Assembly (NCBI GenBank): GCA_012656075.1
Contig: JAAKBF010000042.1
Span: 795,637 to 859,636 of the forward strand
Source: Phytophthora hibernalis
Lineage: Eukaryota > Oomycota > Peronosporomycetes > Peronosporales > Peronosporaceae
Direction: 5' to 3'
DNA: 64,000 bases
Of the stretch, positions 52,548-63,558 are shown in pieces (position 1 is the stretch's first letter; each line of letters opens with the position of its first letter). The notes under the pieces were generated by a model, which saw only the letters and a list, made by a program, of their open reading frames with translations, was not told the origin of the DNA and searched no databases. Both the position numbers and the translations under genes were made by a program.

Positions 52548-52642
52548 ATTTATGGTGGATAACTAATAACCTATGTGAACTTAAAAGGGCAGCTGTGCAA
52601 GTTAGTGGGCGGAATCTGTACAACACGACGGTATCGGGATGA
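52310..52642 (+). pseudogene. Inverted duplicate of the gene 5' half, fused to palindrome-centre sequence
   Basis: A plus-strand copy of the hypothetical gene at 50630. The first 79 residues match exactly, then at 52547 the frame runs into HLWWITNNLCELKRAAVQV, which comes from the reverse complement of the palindrome centre. A chimeric frame of 110 residues results by chance. It is a by-product of the rearrangement. Confidence 0.85.
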
Positions 52643-52652
52643 GAGCAACATA
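52546..52652. repeat. Third copy of the palindrome-centre segment
   Basis: About 107 bp equal to the reverse complement of 51370-51477, including the 21-bp spacer, with a change of AATAAC to ACTAAC in the GCCCA-x-TAACTTGCAC word. So the centre of the palindrome occurs again directly at its right edge. Confidence 0.85.
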
Positions 52653-52699
52653 TTCACTTATCTGACAAAAACGTAGGATAGATTTTCTACCTTACAACG

Positions 52700-53351
52700 A
52701 GGTGATTTTGAAAAAGGACTTCAACACTGTGACGCCAAGGACAAGGAAGACAGGTTGCGAGCCCGAGCTCGTTCGGCAAGTCCTCGGATTCCGCGACGGT
52801 CGAGGCCCACGTCATCCCCACGAAGGTCGTCTCGTACCAGGCACTACAAGAACAGTGCGGCAGCTAGCTGTCCGTGAAATGGGCGGCCAGATCGTAGAGC
52901 ACCCCGTCGGCTTGGGCGATGGCGTTGAGGTCCTTGGCCTACTACGACAACCACAATCACGCGTGGTTTGGCCTACTCGAAGTGCACCGTTGAGATGACC
53001 ACAAACTGCATGTGGCCGACGTGGCACCTCCGTGGCCAGCAGATTGTTCATGGAGCGCGTGATTGAAGGAACGGGGTCAGCGCCGGGATCCTGCTGCTTC
53101 TGCACGTGCGTGATATCGAACTGGGCGGAGCGCATGAGCAGCGACGCGTGGAAGACGCTAAATCCCGTGTCGAACCCACGAGGCCTACACGGAGCTTCGC
53201 GGCGACCATGGTCGTGGTAGGGTGGGGTGTACTGCTTGGTGTTCAGGTCAGAAACTTGCGTGAACGAAATGTCGACCTCTCTGTGATTTTCGTCGGCGTC
53301 TCGTCCCAAAAGGACTACATGTATTACATCACGGCAATCCTGGCTCAACAA
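52700..53351 (-). pseudogene. Unassigned degenerate coding region
   Basis: Minus-strand frames carry protein-like text that changes frame once near 52990: GFSVFHASLLMRSAQFDITH and SITRSMNNLLATEVPRRPHA in the first, then ADGVLYDLAAHFTD and CSAWYETTFVGMTWASTV in the next. I could not name a family. It is likely a decayed host gene, as it contains no transposon signatures. The opposite strand frames look like shadows. Confidence 0.35.
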
Positions 53352-53399
53352 ACGTGCCGCTAAGAGGTGCTACTGGCAAGCGAATTAGTGTCAGCTTCA

Positions 53400-53980
53400 A
53401 ACGCAGATACAGCTTACACGTGCACTTTTAAATTTAAAGAAATTGAGTGCGAGGAGCTATAGCTCGCGACAAAGTCAGTGCTTTCAGGTACATATCGATA
53501 CAGAGTTGTAGTCTTCTTTTACTGTAATTCTATTTTGTGGTGCTGCGGCGTCCGCGTACGATGTGGTGTATGAGCTGCCGTACATGCATGTTTTTACAGG
53601 CGGCCCCACTGCATTGATGTTTACTTTTGACCTCTAATATGGGGGCATTTTCCGTAGGATTTCACGGCGACGGAACAGGCACCATTAATCGACCATAGAC
53701 CGTGCATACAAAACCTCAGTCATTTAACTATGCTTCATTTTGTATTATTAACGAAAGATTGCCATAAAATCCTACGAACCCATACAAGCAAGTAGTATCC
53801 GGCTACGAAACAGCGACAATCGCTTTTGTGTTGCTGAGTATTTTATACGACTTTACTTACGACTTTACTTACCAAAATTTCTCTGTCGAACTCGAATATT
53901 TGCGAGATCTTAAAAATCGATTAAGTACGATCCCACCCGCCTCATATTTTGGTTTCTGAACCGGGAGAGAAGCAGCAAAG
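53400..53980. other. Intergenic, no gene recognised
   Basis: Short frames and AT-rich stretches only. It should contain the promoter of the gene that runs into the tandem array. Confidence 0.45.
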
Positions 53981-54048
53981 ATGCCGAAGAAAGGCGAACG
54001 CCGGCCACACGTCCGCAAAGCCCAGCACGAGACCCAGGGGGGAACAAG

Positions 54049-54375
54049 ATGCCGAGTTCGGCGAAGAAGATGAGTGCCAGCTGTACACAAACGAAGTCCG
54101 GAACGGGAGCGAAGAAGGCGCGCGTGAGCATGCCGACGAAGTCCGGCGAGGAGGCGAAGGGGGAGACGGAAATGGCGAGCGAGGAGGCGAAGGGGACGAC
54201 TGAAATGGCGCGCGAGATGGCGAAGGGGACGAAGGGGATGCCGAGCACGGCTGAAATGGCGCGCGAGAAGGCGAAGGGGACGAAGGAGATTCCGATCACG
54301 ACGGAGATGGCGCGCGTGAGCACGCCCCAGGAGAAATCAATGGTGATGGAAGCTCTGATGCATAATGGGTACTAA
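54049..54375 (+). CDS. Low-complexity repetitive protein, probable exon
   Basis: A 108-codon frame made of degenerate repeats around the words EMAREMAKGTK and EEAKGTTEMA, encoded by a degenerate minisatellite of about 30-60 bp. It is rich in Lys, Glu, Ala and Thr. The function is unknown. It may be an upstream exon of the gene whose later exons lie at 54420-54786, since an AG acceptor (CTGTAG) occurs at about 54419. Confidence 0.4.
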   Translation: MPSSAKKMSASCTQTKSGTGAKKARVSMPTKSGEEAKGETEMASEEAKGTTEMAREMAKGTKGMPSTAEMAREKAKGTKEIPITTEMARVSTPQEKSMVMEALMHNGY

Positions 54376-54419
54376 CGCCCGTTTATTATCGTGGCTATTA
54401 CTGCCTATGTTTGCTGTAG

Positions 54420-54786
54420 TGCGACGCGAATCACTGCGAGTGCATCGGCCAGTCGACTATGTTCAAGCTGCCCTGGGTTACGCCAAGGACGATGAAAGCG
54501 ATGACGACTACGATCCGGATAAAGACCCGGACGACGGGCTAGATGACCCTGACGACGGTGGGGTGATGATTCTGCCGTGGATATTGCTGCGGCTGCTATT
54601 GACAGGCGGAGCCATGACGCTGTGGAACGCATTGGCTCGCGTAAGTTGCTTTGCTTTTATGCATTGGTTGATAACTTACTTCTCACCACGCAGGAACCTG
54701 CTTCTTGCCCGCCCATCGCATCGGACCTCATTTACCAACTCTCACTACCACCGCCTTGCTGTCGCATGACCCACATCGACTCCTGA
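54420..54786 (+). CDS. Unassigned gene, last two exons, terminal exon in the array
   Basis: The open frame up to 54640 has an acidic Asp-rich block (DDESDDDYDPDKDPDDGLDD) followed by a hydrophobic helix (VMILPWILLRLLL). At 54641 a GTAAGT donor begins an intron that ends with an ACGCAG acceptor at 54693. The spliced frame continues in phase (EPASCPPIASDLIYQLSL) to a TGA at 54786. No family is recognised. The intron's last 13 bp and the whole last exon are the start of tandem unit 1, so each of the other units has a promoterless copy of this exon. The upstream start is not resolved (the coding frame extends left at least to 54365, possibly across an acceptor at 54419). Confidence 0.5.
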
Positions 54787-55089
54787 CGAGACAGCCGGTT
54801 GCCGCCCATGCCGCGCCTTTGACGGTGCGTTGGTGAAGCGGAGGCCTCGCACAAGGCCGTGGCCACGAGTGCACTCGTGTGGAGAGTCGGTGGCGATTCT
54901 GCTGTGGCGCCCGCCCGTCACGAACCCGCTCCATACAGTTCTTGGCACCGCCTGGGTCCCAGCGTCGGGAAGGACGACGGAGCGCTTGCACCGACGCGCC
55001 ATCGTCCACCACGGGACTGGCAGCGTGCGAATGGCTGCAGTAGCGTCAGCAGCAACAAGATAAGCAATAGAGAAAAAGAGCAAAGAAGA

Positions 55090-55162
55090 TATCAGAGGAG
55101 GGGATCGAACCCTCGATCTCGAGCGTGTGAAGCTCGCGTCCTAACCACTAGACGACACTGAC
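55090..55162 (-). tRNA. tRNA-Val(CAC), unit 1, C56 intact
   Basis: A 73-nt cloverleaf: acceptor GTCAGTG/CTCTGAT with a G-U pair at 1:72 and a U-U mismatch at 6:67, D arm with AGTGGTTA loop, anticodon stem CGAGC/GCTCG with loop TTCACAC (anticodon CAC), T arm GAGGG-TTCGATC-CCCTC, discriminator A. A TTTTT run about 16 nt downstream on the minus strand is a Pol III terminator. The imperfect acceptor stem is a reason for some caution even for this copy. Confidence 0.85.
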
Positions 55163-55649
55163 ACGTTCGACCACTTCACACCACAAATCAACACAAACTC
55201 GCATCTACACGCCGCTACACGGCCTCGCAGCTACAGCCGCTCTCACCACGCAGGAACCTGCTTCTTGCCCGCCCATCGCATCGGACCTCATTTACCAACT
55301 CTCACTGCCACCGCCTTGCTGTCGCATGACCCACATCGACTCCTGACGAGACAGCCGGTTGCCGCCCATGCCGCGCCTTTGACGGTGCGTTGGTGAAGCG
55401 GAGGCCTCGCACAAGGCCGTGGCCACGAGTGCACTCGTGTGGAGAGTCGGTGGCGATTCTGCTGTGGCGCCCGCCCGTCACGAACCCGCTCCATACAGTT
55501 CTTGGCACCGCCTGGGTCCCAGCGTCGGGAAGGACGACGGAGCGCTTGCACCGACGCGCCATCGTCCACCACGGGACTGGCAGCGTGCGAATGGCTGCAG
55601 TAGCGTCAGCAGCAACAAGATAAGCAATAGAGAAAAAGAGCAAAGAAGA

Positions 55650-55722
55650 TATCAGAGGAGGGGATCGAACCCTCGATCTCGAGCGTGTGAAGCTCGCGTC
55701 CTAACCACTAGACGACACTGAC
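55650..55722 (-). tRNA. tRNA-Val(CAC), unit 2, C56 intact
   Basis: Identical to the unit 1 gene, including the T loop TTCGATC. Confidence 0.85.
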
Positions 55723-56209
55723 ACGTTCGACCACTTCACACCACAAATCAACACAAACTCGCATCTACACGCCGCTACACGGCCTCGCAGCTACAGCCGC
55801 TCTCACCACGCAGGAACCTGCTTCTTGCCCGCCCATCGCATCGGACCTCATTTACCAACTCTCACTGCCACCGCCTTGCTGTCGCATGACCCACATCGAC
55901 TCCTGACGAGACAGCCGGTTGCCGCCCATGCCGCGCCTTTGACGGTGCGTTGGTGAAGCGGAGGCCTCGCACAAGGCCGTGGCCACGAGTGCACTCGTGT
56001 GGAGAGTCGGTGGCGATTCTGCTGTGGCGCCCGCCCGTCACGAACCCGCTCCATACAGTTCTTGGCACCGCCTGGGTCCCAGCGTCGGGAAGGACGACGG
56101 AGCGCTTGCACCGACGCGCCATCGTCCACCACGGGACTGGCAGCGTGCGGATGGCCGCAGTAGCGTCAGCAGCAACAAGATAAGCAATAGAGAAAAAGAG
56201 CAAAGAAGA

Positions 56210-56282
56210 TATCAGAGGAGGGGATCAAACCCTCGATCTCGAGCGTGTGAAGCTCGCGTCCTAACCACTAGACGACACTGAC
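56210..56282 (-). tRNA. tRNA-Val(CAC)-like, unit 3, C56 to U
   Basis: Same as unit 1 except for one change in the T loop (TTTGATC), which replaces the near-invariant C56, also part of the internal B-box promoter. Possibly poorly transcribed or misfolded. Confidence 0.7.
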
Positions 56283-56769
56283 ACGTTCGACCACTTCACA
56301 CCACAAATCAACACAAACTCGCATCTACACGCCGCTACACGGCCTCGCAGCTACAGCCGCTCTCACCACGCAGGAACCTGCTTCTTGCCCGCCCATCGCA
56401 TCGGACCTCATTTACCAACTCTCACTGCCACCGCCTTGCTGTCGCATGACCCACATCGACTCCTGACGAGACAGCCGGTTGCCGCCCATGCCGCGCCTTT
56501 GACGGTGCGTTGGTGAAGCGGAGGCCTCGCACAAGGCCGTGGCCACGAGTGCACTCGTGTGGAGAGTCGGTGGCGATTCTGCTGTGGCGCCCGCCCGTCA
56601 CGAACCCGCTCCATACAGTTCTTGGCACCGCCTGGGTCCCAGCGTCAGGAAGGACGACGGAGCGCTTGCACCGACGCGCCATCGTCCACCACGGGACTGG
56701 CAGCGTGCGGATGGCCGCAGTAGCGTCAGCAGCAACAAGATAAGCAATAGAGAAAAAGAGCAAAGAAGA

Positions 56770-56842
56770 TATCAGAGGAGGGGATCAAACCCTCGATCTC
56801 GAGCGTGTGAAGCTCGCGTCCTAACCACTAGACGACACTGAC
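56770..56842 (-). tRNA. tRNA-Val(CAC)-like, unit 4, C56 to U
   Basis: T loop TTTGATC; otherwise as in unit 1. Confidence 0.7.
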
Positions 56843-57329
56843 ACGTTCGACCACTTCACACCACAAATCAACACAAACTCGCATCTACACGCCGCTACAC
56901 GGCCTCGCAGCTACAGCCGCTCTCACCACGCAGGAACCTGCTTCTTGCCCGCCCATCGCATCGGACCTCATTTACCAACTCTCACTGCCACCGCCTTGCT
57001 GTCGCATGACCCACATCGACTCCTGACGAGACAGCCGGTTGCCGCCCATGCCGCGCCTTTGACGGTGCGTTGGTGAAGCGGAGGCCTCGCACAAGGCCGT
57101 GGCCACGAGTGCACTCGTGTGGAGAGTCGGTGGCGATTCTGCTGTGGCGCCCGCCCGTCACGAACCCGCTCCATACAGTTCTTGGCACCGCCTGGGTCCC
57201 AGCGTCGGGAAGGACGACGGAGCGCTTGCACCGACGCGCCATCGTCCACCACGGGACTGGCAGCGTGCGGATGGCCGCAGTAGCGTCAGCAGCAACAAGA
57301 TAAGCAATAGAGAAAAAGAGCAAAGAAGA

Positions 57330-57402
57330 TATCAGAGGAGGGGATCAAACCCTCGATCTCGAGCGTGTGAAGCTCGCGTCCTAACCACTAGACGACACTG
57401 AC
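57330..57402 (-). tRNA. tRNA-Val(CAC)-like, unit 5, C56 to U
   Basis: T loop TTTGATC; otherwise as in unit 1. Confidence 0.7.
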
Positions 57403-57889
57403 ACGTTCGACCACTTCACACCACAAATCAACACAAACTCGCATCTACACGCCGCTACACGGCCTCGCAGCTACAGCCGCTCTCACCACGCAGGAACCTG
57501 CTTCTTGCCCGCCCATCGCATCGGACCTCATTTACCAACTCTCACTGCCACCGCCTTGCTGTCGCATGACCCACATCGACTCCTGACGAGACAGCCGGTT
57601 GCCGCCCATGCCGCGCCTTTGACGGTGCGTTGGTGAAGCGGAGGCCTCGCACAAGGCCGTGGCCACGAGTGCACTCGTGTGGAGAGTCGGTGGCGATTCT
57701 GCTGTGGCGCCCGCCCGTCACGAACCCGCTCCATACAGTTCTTGGCACCGCCTGGGTCCCAGCGTCGGGAAGGACGACGGAGCGCTTGCACCGACGCGCC
57801 ATCGTCCACCACGGGACTGGCAGCGTGCGGATGGCCGCAGTAGCGTCAGCAGCAACAAGATAAGCAATAGAGAAAAAGAGCAAAGAAGA

Positions 57890-57962
57890 TATCAGAGGAG
57901 GGGATCAAACCCTCGATCTCGAGCGTGTGAAGCTCGCGTCCTAACCACTAGACGACACTGAC
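57890..57962 (-). tRNA. tRNA-Val(CAC)-like, unit 6, C56 to U
   Basis: T loop TTTGATC; otherwise as in unit 1. Confidence 0.7.
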
Positions 57963-58449
57963 ACGTTCGACCACTTCACACCACAAATCAACACAAACTC
58001 GCATCTACACGCCGCTACACGGCCTCGCAGCTACAGCCGCTCTCACCACGCAGGAACCTGCTTCTTGCCCGCCCATCGCATCGGACCTCATTTACCAACT
58101 CTCACTGCCACCGCCTTGCTGTCGCATGACCCACATCGACTCCTGACGAGACAGCCGGTTGCCGCCCATGCCGCGCCTTTGACGGTGCGTTGGTGAAGCG
58201 GAGGCCTCGCACAAGGCCGTGGCCACGAGTGCACTCGTGTGGAGAGTCGGTGGCGATTCTGCTGTGGCGCCCGCCCGTCACGAACCCGCTCCATACAGTT
58301 CTTGGCACCGCCTGGGTCCCAGCGTCGGGAAGGACGACGGAGCGCTTGCACCGACGCGCCATCGTCCACCACGGGACTGGCAGCGTGCGGATGGCCGCAG
58401 TAGCGTCAGCAGCAACAAGATAAGCAATAGAGAAAAAGAGCAAAGAAGA

Positions 58450-58522
58450 TATCAGAGGAGGGGATCAAACCCTCGATCTCGAGCGTGTGAAGCTCGCGTC
58501 CTAACCACTAGACGACACTGAC
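58450..58522 (-). tRNA. tRNA-Val(CAC)-like, unit 7, C56 to U
   Basis: T loop TTTGATC; otherwise as in unit 1. Confidence 0.7.
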
Positions 58523-59009
58523 ACGTTCGACCACTTCACACCACAAATCAACACAAACTCGCATCTACACGCCGCTACACGGCCTCGCAGCTACAGCCGC
58601 TCTCACCACGCAGGAACCTGCTTCTTGCCCGCCCATCGCATCGGACCTCATTTACCAACTCTCACTGCCACCGCCTTGCTGTCGCATGACCCACATCGAC
58701 TCCTGACGAGACAGCCGGTTGCCGCCCATGCCGCGCCTTTGACGGTGCGTTGGTGAAGCGGAGGCCTCGCACAAGGCCGTGGCCACGAGTGCACTCGTGT
58801 GGAGAGTCGGTGGCGATTCTGCTGTGGCGCCCGCCCGTCACGAACCCGCTCCATACAGTTCTTGGCACCGCCTGGGTCCCAGCGTCGGGAAGGACGACGG
58901 AGCGCTTGCACCGACGCGCCATCGTCCACCACGGGACTGGCAGCGTGCGGATGGCCGCAGTAGCGTCAGCAGCAACAAGATAAGCAATAGAGAAAAAGAG
59001 CAAAGAAGA

Positions 59010-59082
59010 TATCAGAGGAGGGGATCAAACCCTCGATCTCGAGCGTGTGAAGCTCGCGTCCTAACCACTAGACGACACTGAC
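59010..59082 (-). tRNA. tRNA-Val(CAC)-like, unit 8, C56 to U
   Basis: T loop TTTGATC; otherwise as in unit 1. Confidence 0.7.
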
Positions 59083-59569
59083 ACGTTCGACCACTTCACA
59101 CCACAAATCAACACAAACTCGCATCTACACGCCGCTACACGGCCTCGCAGCTACAGCCGCTCTCACCACGCAGGAACCTGCTTCTTGCCCGCCCATCGCA
59201 TCGGACCTCATTTACCAACTCTCACTGCCACCGCCTTGCTGTCGCATGACCCACATCGACTCCTGACGAGACAGCCGGTTGCCGCCCATGCCGCGCCTTT
59301 GACGGTGCGTTGGTGAAGCGGAGGCCTCGCACAAGGCCGTGGCCACGAGTGCACTCGTGTGGAGAGTCGGTGGCGATTCTGCTGTGGCGCCCGCCCGTCA
59401 CGAACCCGCTCCATACAGTTCTTGGCACCGCCTGGGTCCCAGCGTCGGGAAGGACGACGGAGCGCTTGCACCGACGCGCCATCGTCCACCACGGGACTGG
59501 CAGCGTGCGAATGGCCGCAGTAGCGTCAGCAGCAACAAGATAAGCAATAGAGAAAAAGAGCAAAGAAGA

Positions 59570-59642
59570 TATCAGAGGAGGGGATCAAACCCTCGATCTC
59601 GAGCGTGTGAAGCTCGCGTCCTAACCACTAGACGACACTGAC
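59570..59642 (-). tRNA. tRNA-Val(CAC)-like, unit 9, C56 to U
   Basis: T loop TTTGATC; otherwise as in unit 1. Confidence 0.7.
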
Positions 59643-60129
59643 ACGTTCGACCACTTCACACCACAAATCAACACAAACTCGCATCTACACGCCGCTACAC
59701 GGCCTCGCAGCTACAGCCGCTCTCACCACGCAGGAACCTGCTTCTTGCCCGCCCATCGCATCGGACCTCATTTACCAACTCTCACTGCCACCGCCTTGCT
59801 GTCGCATGACCCACATCGACTCCTGACGAGACAGCCGGTTGCCGCCCATGCCGCGCCTTTGACGGTGCGTTGGTGAAGCGGAGGCCTCGCACAAGGCCGT
59901 GGCCACGAGTGCACTCGTGTGGAGAGTCGGTGGCGATTCTGCTGTGGCGCCCGCCCGTCACGAACCCGCTCCATACAGTTCTTGGCACCGCCTGGGTCCC
60001 AGCGTCGGGAAGGACGACGGAGCGCTTGCACCGACGCGCCATCGTCCACCACGGGACTGGCAGCGTGCGGATGGCCGCAGTAGCGTCAGCAGCAACAAGA
60101 TAAGCAATAGAGAAAAAGAGCAAAGAAGA

Positions 60130-60202
60130 TATCAGAGGAGGGGATCAAACCCTCGATCTCGAGCGTGTGAAGCTCGCGTCCTAACCACTAGACGACACTG
60201 AC
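60130..60202 (-). tRNA. tRNA-Val(CAC)-like, unit 10, C56 to U
   Basis: T loop TTTGATC; otherwise as in unit 1. Confidence 0.7.
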
Positions 60203-60689
60203 ACGTTCGACCACTTCACACCACAAATCAACACAAACTCGCATCTACACGCCGCTACACGGCCTCGCAGCTACAGCCGCTCTCACCACGCAGGAACCTG
60301 CTTCTTGCCCGCCCATCGCATCGGACCTCATTTACCAACTCTCACTGCCACCGCCTTGCTGTCGCATGACCCACATCGACTCCTGACGAGACAGCCGGTT
60401 GCCGCCCATGCCGCGCCTTTGACGGTGCGTTGGTGAAGCGGAGGCCTCGCACAAGGCCGTGGCCACGAGTGCACTCGTGTGGAGAGTCGGTGGCGATTCT
60501 GCTGTGGCGCCCGCCCGTCACGAACCCGCTCCATACAGTTCTTGGCACCGCCTGGGTCCCAGCGTCGGGAAGGACGACGGAGCGCTTGCACCGACGCGCC
60601 ATCGTCCACCACGGGACTGGCAGCGTGCGAATGGCCGCAGTAGCGTCAGCAGCAACAAGATAAGCAATAGAGAAAAAGAGCAAAGAAGA

Positions 60690-60762
60690 TATCAGAGGAG
60701 GGGATCAAACCCTCGATCTCGAGCGTGTGAAGCTCGCGTCCTAACCACTAGACGACACTGAC
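60690..60762 (-). tRNA. tRNA-Val(CAC)-like, unit 11, C56 to U
   Basis: T loop TTTGATC; otherwise as in unit 1. Confidence 0.7.
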
Positions 60763-61249
60763 ACGTTCGACCACTTCACACCACAAATCAACACAAACTC
60801 GCATCTACACGCCGCTACACGGCCTCGCAGCTACAGCCGCTCTCACCACGCAGGAACCTGCTTCTTGCCCGCCCATCGCATCGGACCTCATTTACCAACT
60901 CTCACTGCCACCGCCTTGCTGTCGCATGACCCACATCGACTCCTGACGAGACAGCCGGTTGCCGCCCATGCCGCGCCTTTGACGGTGCGTTGGTGAAGCG
61001 GAGGCCTCGCACAAGGCCGTGGCCACGAGTGCACTCGTGTGGAGAGTCGGTGGCGATTCTGCTGTGGCGCCCGCCCGTCACGAACCCGCTCCATACAGTT
61101 CTTGGCACCGCCTGGGTCCCAGCGTCGGGAAGGACGACGGAGCGCTTGCACCGACGCGCCATCGTCCACCACGGGACTGGCAGCGTGCGAATGGCCGCAG
61201 TAGCGTCAGCAGCAACAAGATAAGCAATAGAGAAAAAGAGCAAAGAAGA

Positions 61250-61322
61250 TATCAGAGGAGGGGATCAAACCCTCGATCTCGAGCGTGTGAAGCTCGCGTC
61301 CTAACCACTAGACGACACTGAC
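61250..61322 (-). tRNA. tRNA-Val(CAC)-like, unit 12, C56 to U
   Basis: T loop TTTGATC; otherwise as in unit 1. Confidence 0.7.
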
Positions 61323-61807
61323 ACGTTCGACCACTTCACACCACAAATCAACACAAACTCGCATCTACACGCCGCTACACGGCCTCGCAGCTACAGCCGC
61401 TCACCACGCAGGAACCTGCTTCTTGCCCGCCCATCGCATCGGACCTCATTTACCAACTCTCACTGCCACCGCCTTGCTGTCGCATGACCCACATCGACTC
61501 CTGACGAGACAGCCGGTTGCCGCCCATGCCGCGCCTTTGACGGTGCGTTGGTGAAGCGGAGGCCTCGCACAAGGCCGTGGCCACGAGTGCACTCGTGTGG
61601 AGAGTCGGTGGCGATTCTGCTGTGGCGCCCGCCCGTCACGAACCCGCTCCATACAGTTCTTGGCACCGCCTGGGTCCCAGCGTCGGGAAGGACGACGGAG
61701 CGCTTGCACCGACGCGCCATCGTCCACCACGGGACTGGCAGCGTGCGAATGGCCGCAGTAGCGTCAGCAGCAACAAGATAAGCAATAGAGAAAAAGAGCA
61801 AAGAAGA

Positions 61808-61880
61808 TATCAGAGGAGGGGATCAAACCCTCGATCTCGAGCGTGTGAAGCTCGCGTCCTAACCACTAGACGACACTGAC
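61808..61880 (-). tRNA. tRNA-Val(CAC)-like, unit 13, C56 to U
   Basis: T loop TTTGATC; otherwise as in unit 1. The unit itself is 2 bp shorter at its left edge (TCACC instead of TCTCACC). Confidence 0.7.
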
Positions 61881-62367
61881 ACGTTCGACCACTTCACACC
61901 ACAAATCAACACAAACTCGCATCTACACGCCGCTACACGGCCTCGCAGCTACAGCCGCTCTCACCACGCAGGAACCTGCTTCTTGCCCGCCCATCGCATC
62001 GGACCTCATTTACCAACTCTCACTGCCACCGCCTTGCTGTCGCATGACCCACATCGACTCCTGACGAGACAGCCGGTTGCCGCCCATGCCGCGCCTTTGA
62101 CGGTGCGTTGGTGAAGCGGAGGCCTCGCACAAGGCCGTGGCCACGAGTGCACTCGTGTGGAGAGTCGGTGGCGATTCTGCTGTGGCGCCCGCCCGTCACG
62201 AACCCGCTCCATACAGTTCTTGGCACCGCCTGGGTCCCAGCGTCGGGAAGGACGACGGAGCGCTTGCACCGACGCGCCATCGTCCACCACGGGACTGGCA
62301 GCGTGCGAATGGCCGCAGTAGCGTCAGCAGCAACAAGATAAGCAATAGAGAAAAAGAGCAAAGAAGA

Positions 62368-62439
62368 TATCAGAGGAGGGGATCAAACCTCGATCTCGAG
62401 CGTGTGAAGCTCGCGTCCTAACCACTAGACGACACTGAC
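62368..62439 (-). pseudogene. tRNA-Val(CAC) pseudogene, unit 14 (C56 to U plus 1-bp deletion in T stem)
   Basis: 72 nt. Besides the C56 to U change one G of the T stem (GAGGG) is missing, so the T arm cannot form five pairs. It is clearly degraded. Confidence 0.8.
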
Positions 62440-62926
62440 ACGTTCGACCACTTCACACCACAAATCAACACAAACTCGCATCTACACGCCGCTACACGGC
62501 CTCGCAGCTACAGCCGCTCTCACCACGCAGGAACCTGCTTCTTGCCCGCCCATCGCATCGGACCTCATTTACCAACTCTCACTGCCACCGCCTTGCTGTC
62601 GCATGACCCACATCGACTCCTGACGAGACAGCCGGTTGCCGCCCATGCCGCGCCTTTGACGGTGCGTTGGTGAAGCGGAGGCCTCGCACAAGGCCGTGGC
62701 CACGAGTGCACTCGTGTGGAGAGTCGGTGGCGATTCTGCTGTGGCGCCCGCCCGTCACGAACCCGCTCCATACAGTTCTTGGCACCGCCTGGGTCCCAGC
62801 GTCGGGAAGGACGACGGAGCGCTTGCACCGACGCGCCATCGTCCACCACGGGACTGGCAGCGTGCGGATGGCCGCAGTAGCGTCAGCAGCAACAAGATAA
62901 GCAATAGAGAAAAAGAGCAAAGAAGA

Positions 62927-62999
62927 TATCAGAGGAGGGGATCAAACCCTCGATCTCGAGCGTGTGAAGCTCGCGTCCTAACCACTAGACGACACTGAC
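62927..62999 (-). tRNA. tRNA-Val(CAC)-like, unit 15, C56 to U
   Basis: T loop TTTGATC; otherwise as in unit 1. Confidence 0.7.
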
Positions 63000-63485
63000 A
63001 CGTTCGACCACTTCACACCACAAATCAACACAAACTCGCATCTACACGCCGCTACACGGCCTCGCAGCTACAGCCGCTCTCACCACGCAGGAACCTGCTT
63101 CTTGCCCGCCCATCGCATCGGACCTCATTTACCAACTCTCACTGCCACCGCCTTGCTGTCGCATGACCCACATCGACTCCTGACGAGACAGCCGGTTGCC
63201 GCCCATGCCGCGCCTTTGACGGTGCGTTGGTGAAGCGGAGGCCTCGCACAGGCCGTGGCCACGAGTGCACTCGTGTGGAGAGTCGGTGGCGATTCTGCTG
63301 TGGCGCCCGCCCGTCACGAACCCGCTCCATACAGTTCTTGGCACCGCCTGGGTCCCAGCGTCGGGAAGGACGACGGAGCGCTTGCACCGACGCGCCATCG
63401 TCCACCACGGGACTGGCAGCGTGCGAATGGCTGCAGTAGCGTCAGCAGCAACAAGATAAGCAATAGAGAAAAAGAGCAAAGAAGA

Positions 63486-63558
63486 TATCAGAGGAGGGGA
63501 TCGAACCCTCGATCTCGAGCGTGTGAAGCTCGCGTCCTAACCACTAGACGACACTGAC
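63486..63558 (-). tRNA. tRNA-Val(CAC), unit 16, C56 intact
   Basis: Identical to the unit 1 gene, with T loop TTCGATC. Unit 17 is cut by the window edge before its tRNA. Confidence 0.85.

Noticed and set aside
55090..55162. tRNA-Glu(TTC) instead of tRNA-Val(CAC).
   Set aside because: The D arm resembles tRNA-Glu, but the anticodon stem CGAGC/GCTCG fixes a 7-nt loop TTCACAC, in which positions 34-36 are CAC; reading TTC would shift the loop off the stem.
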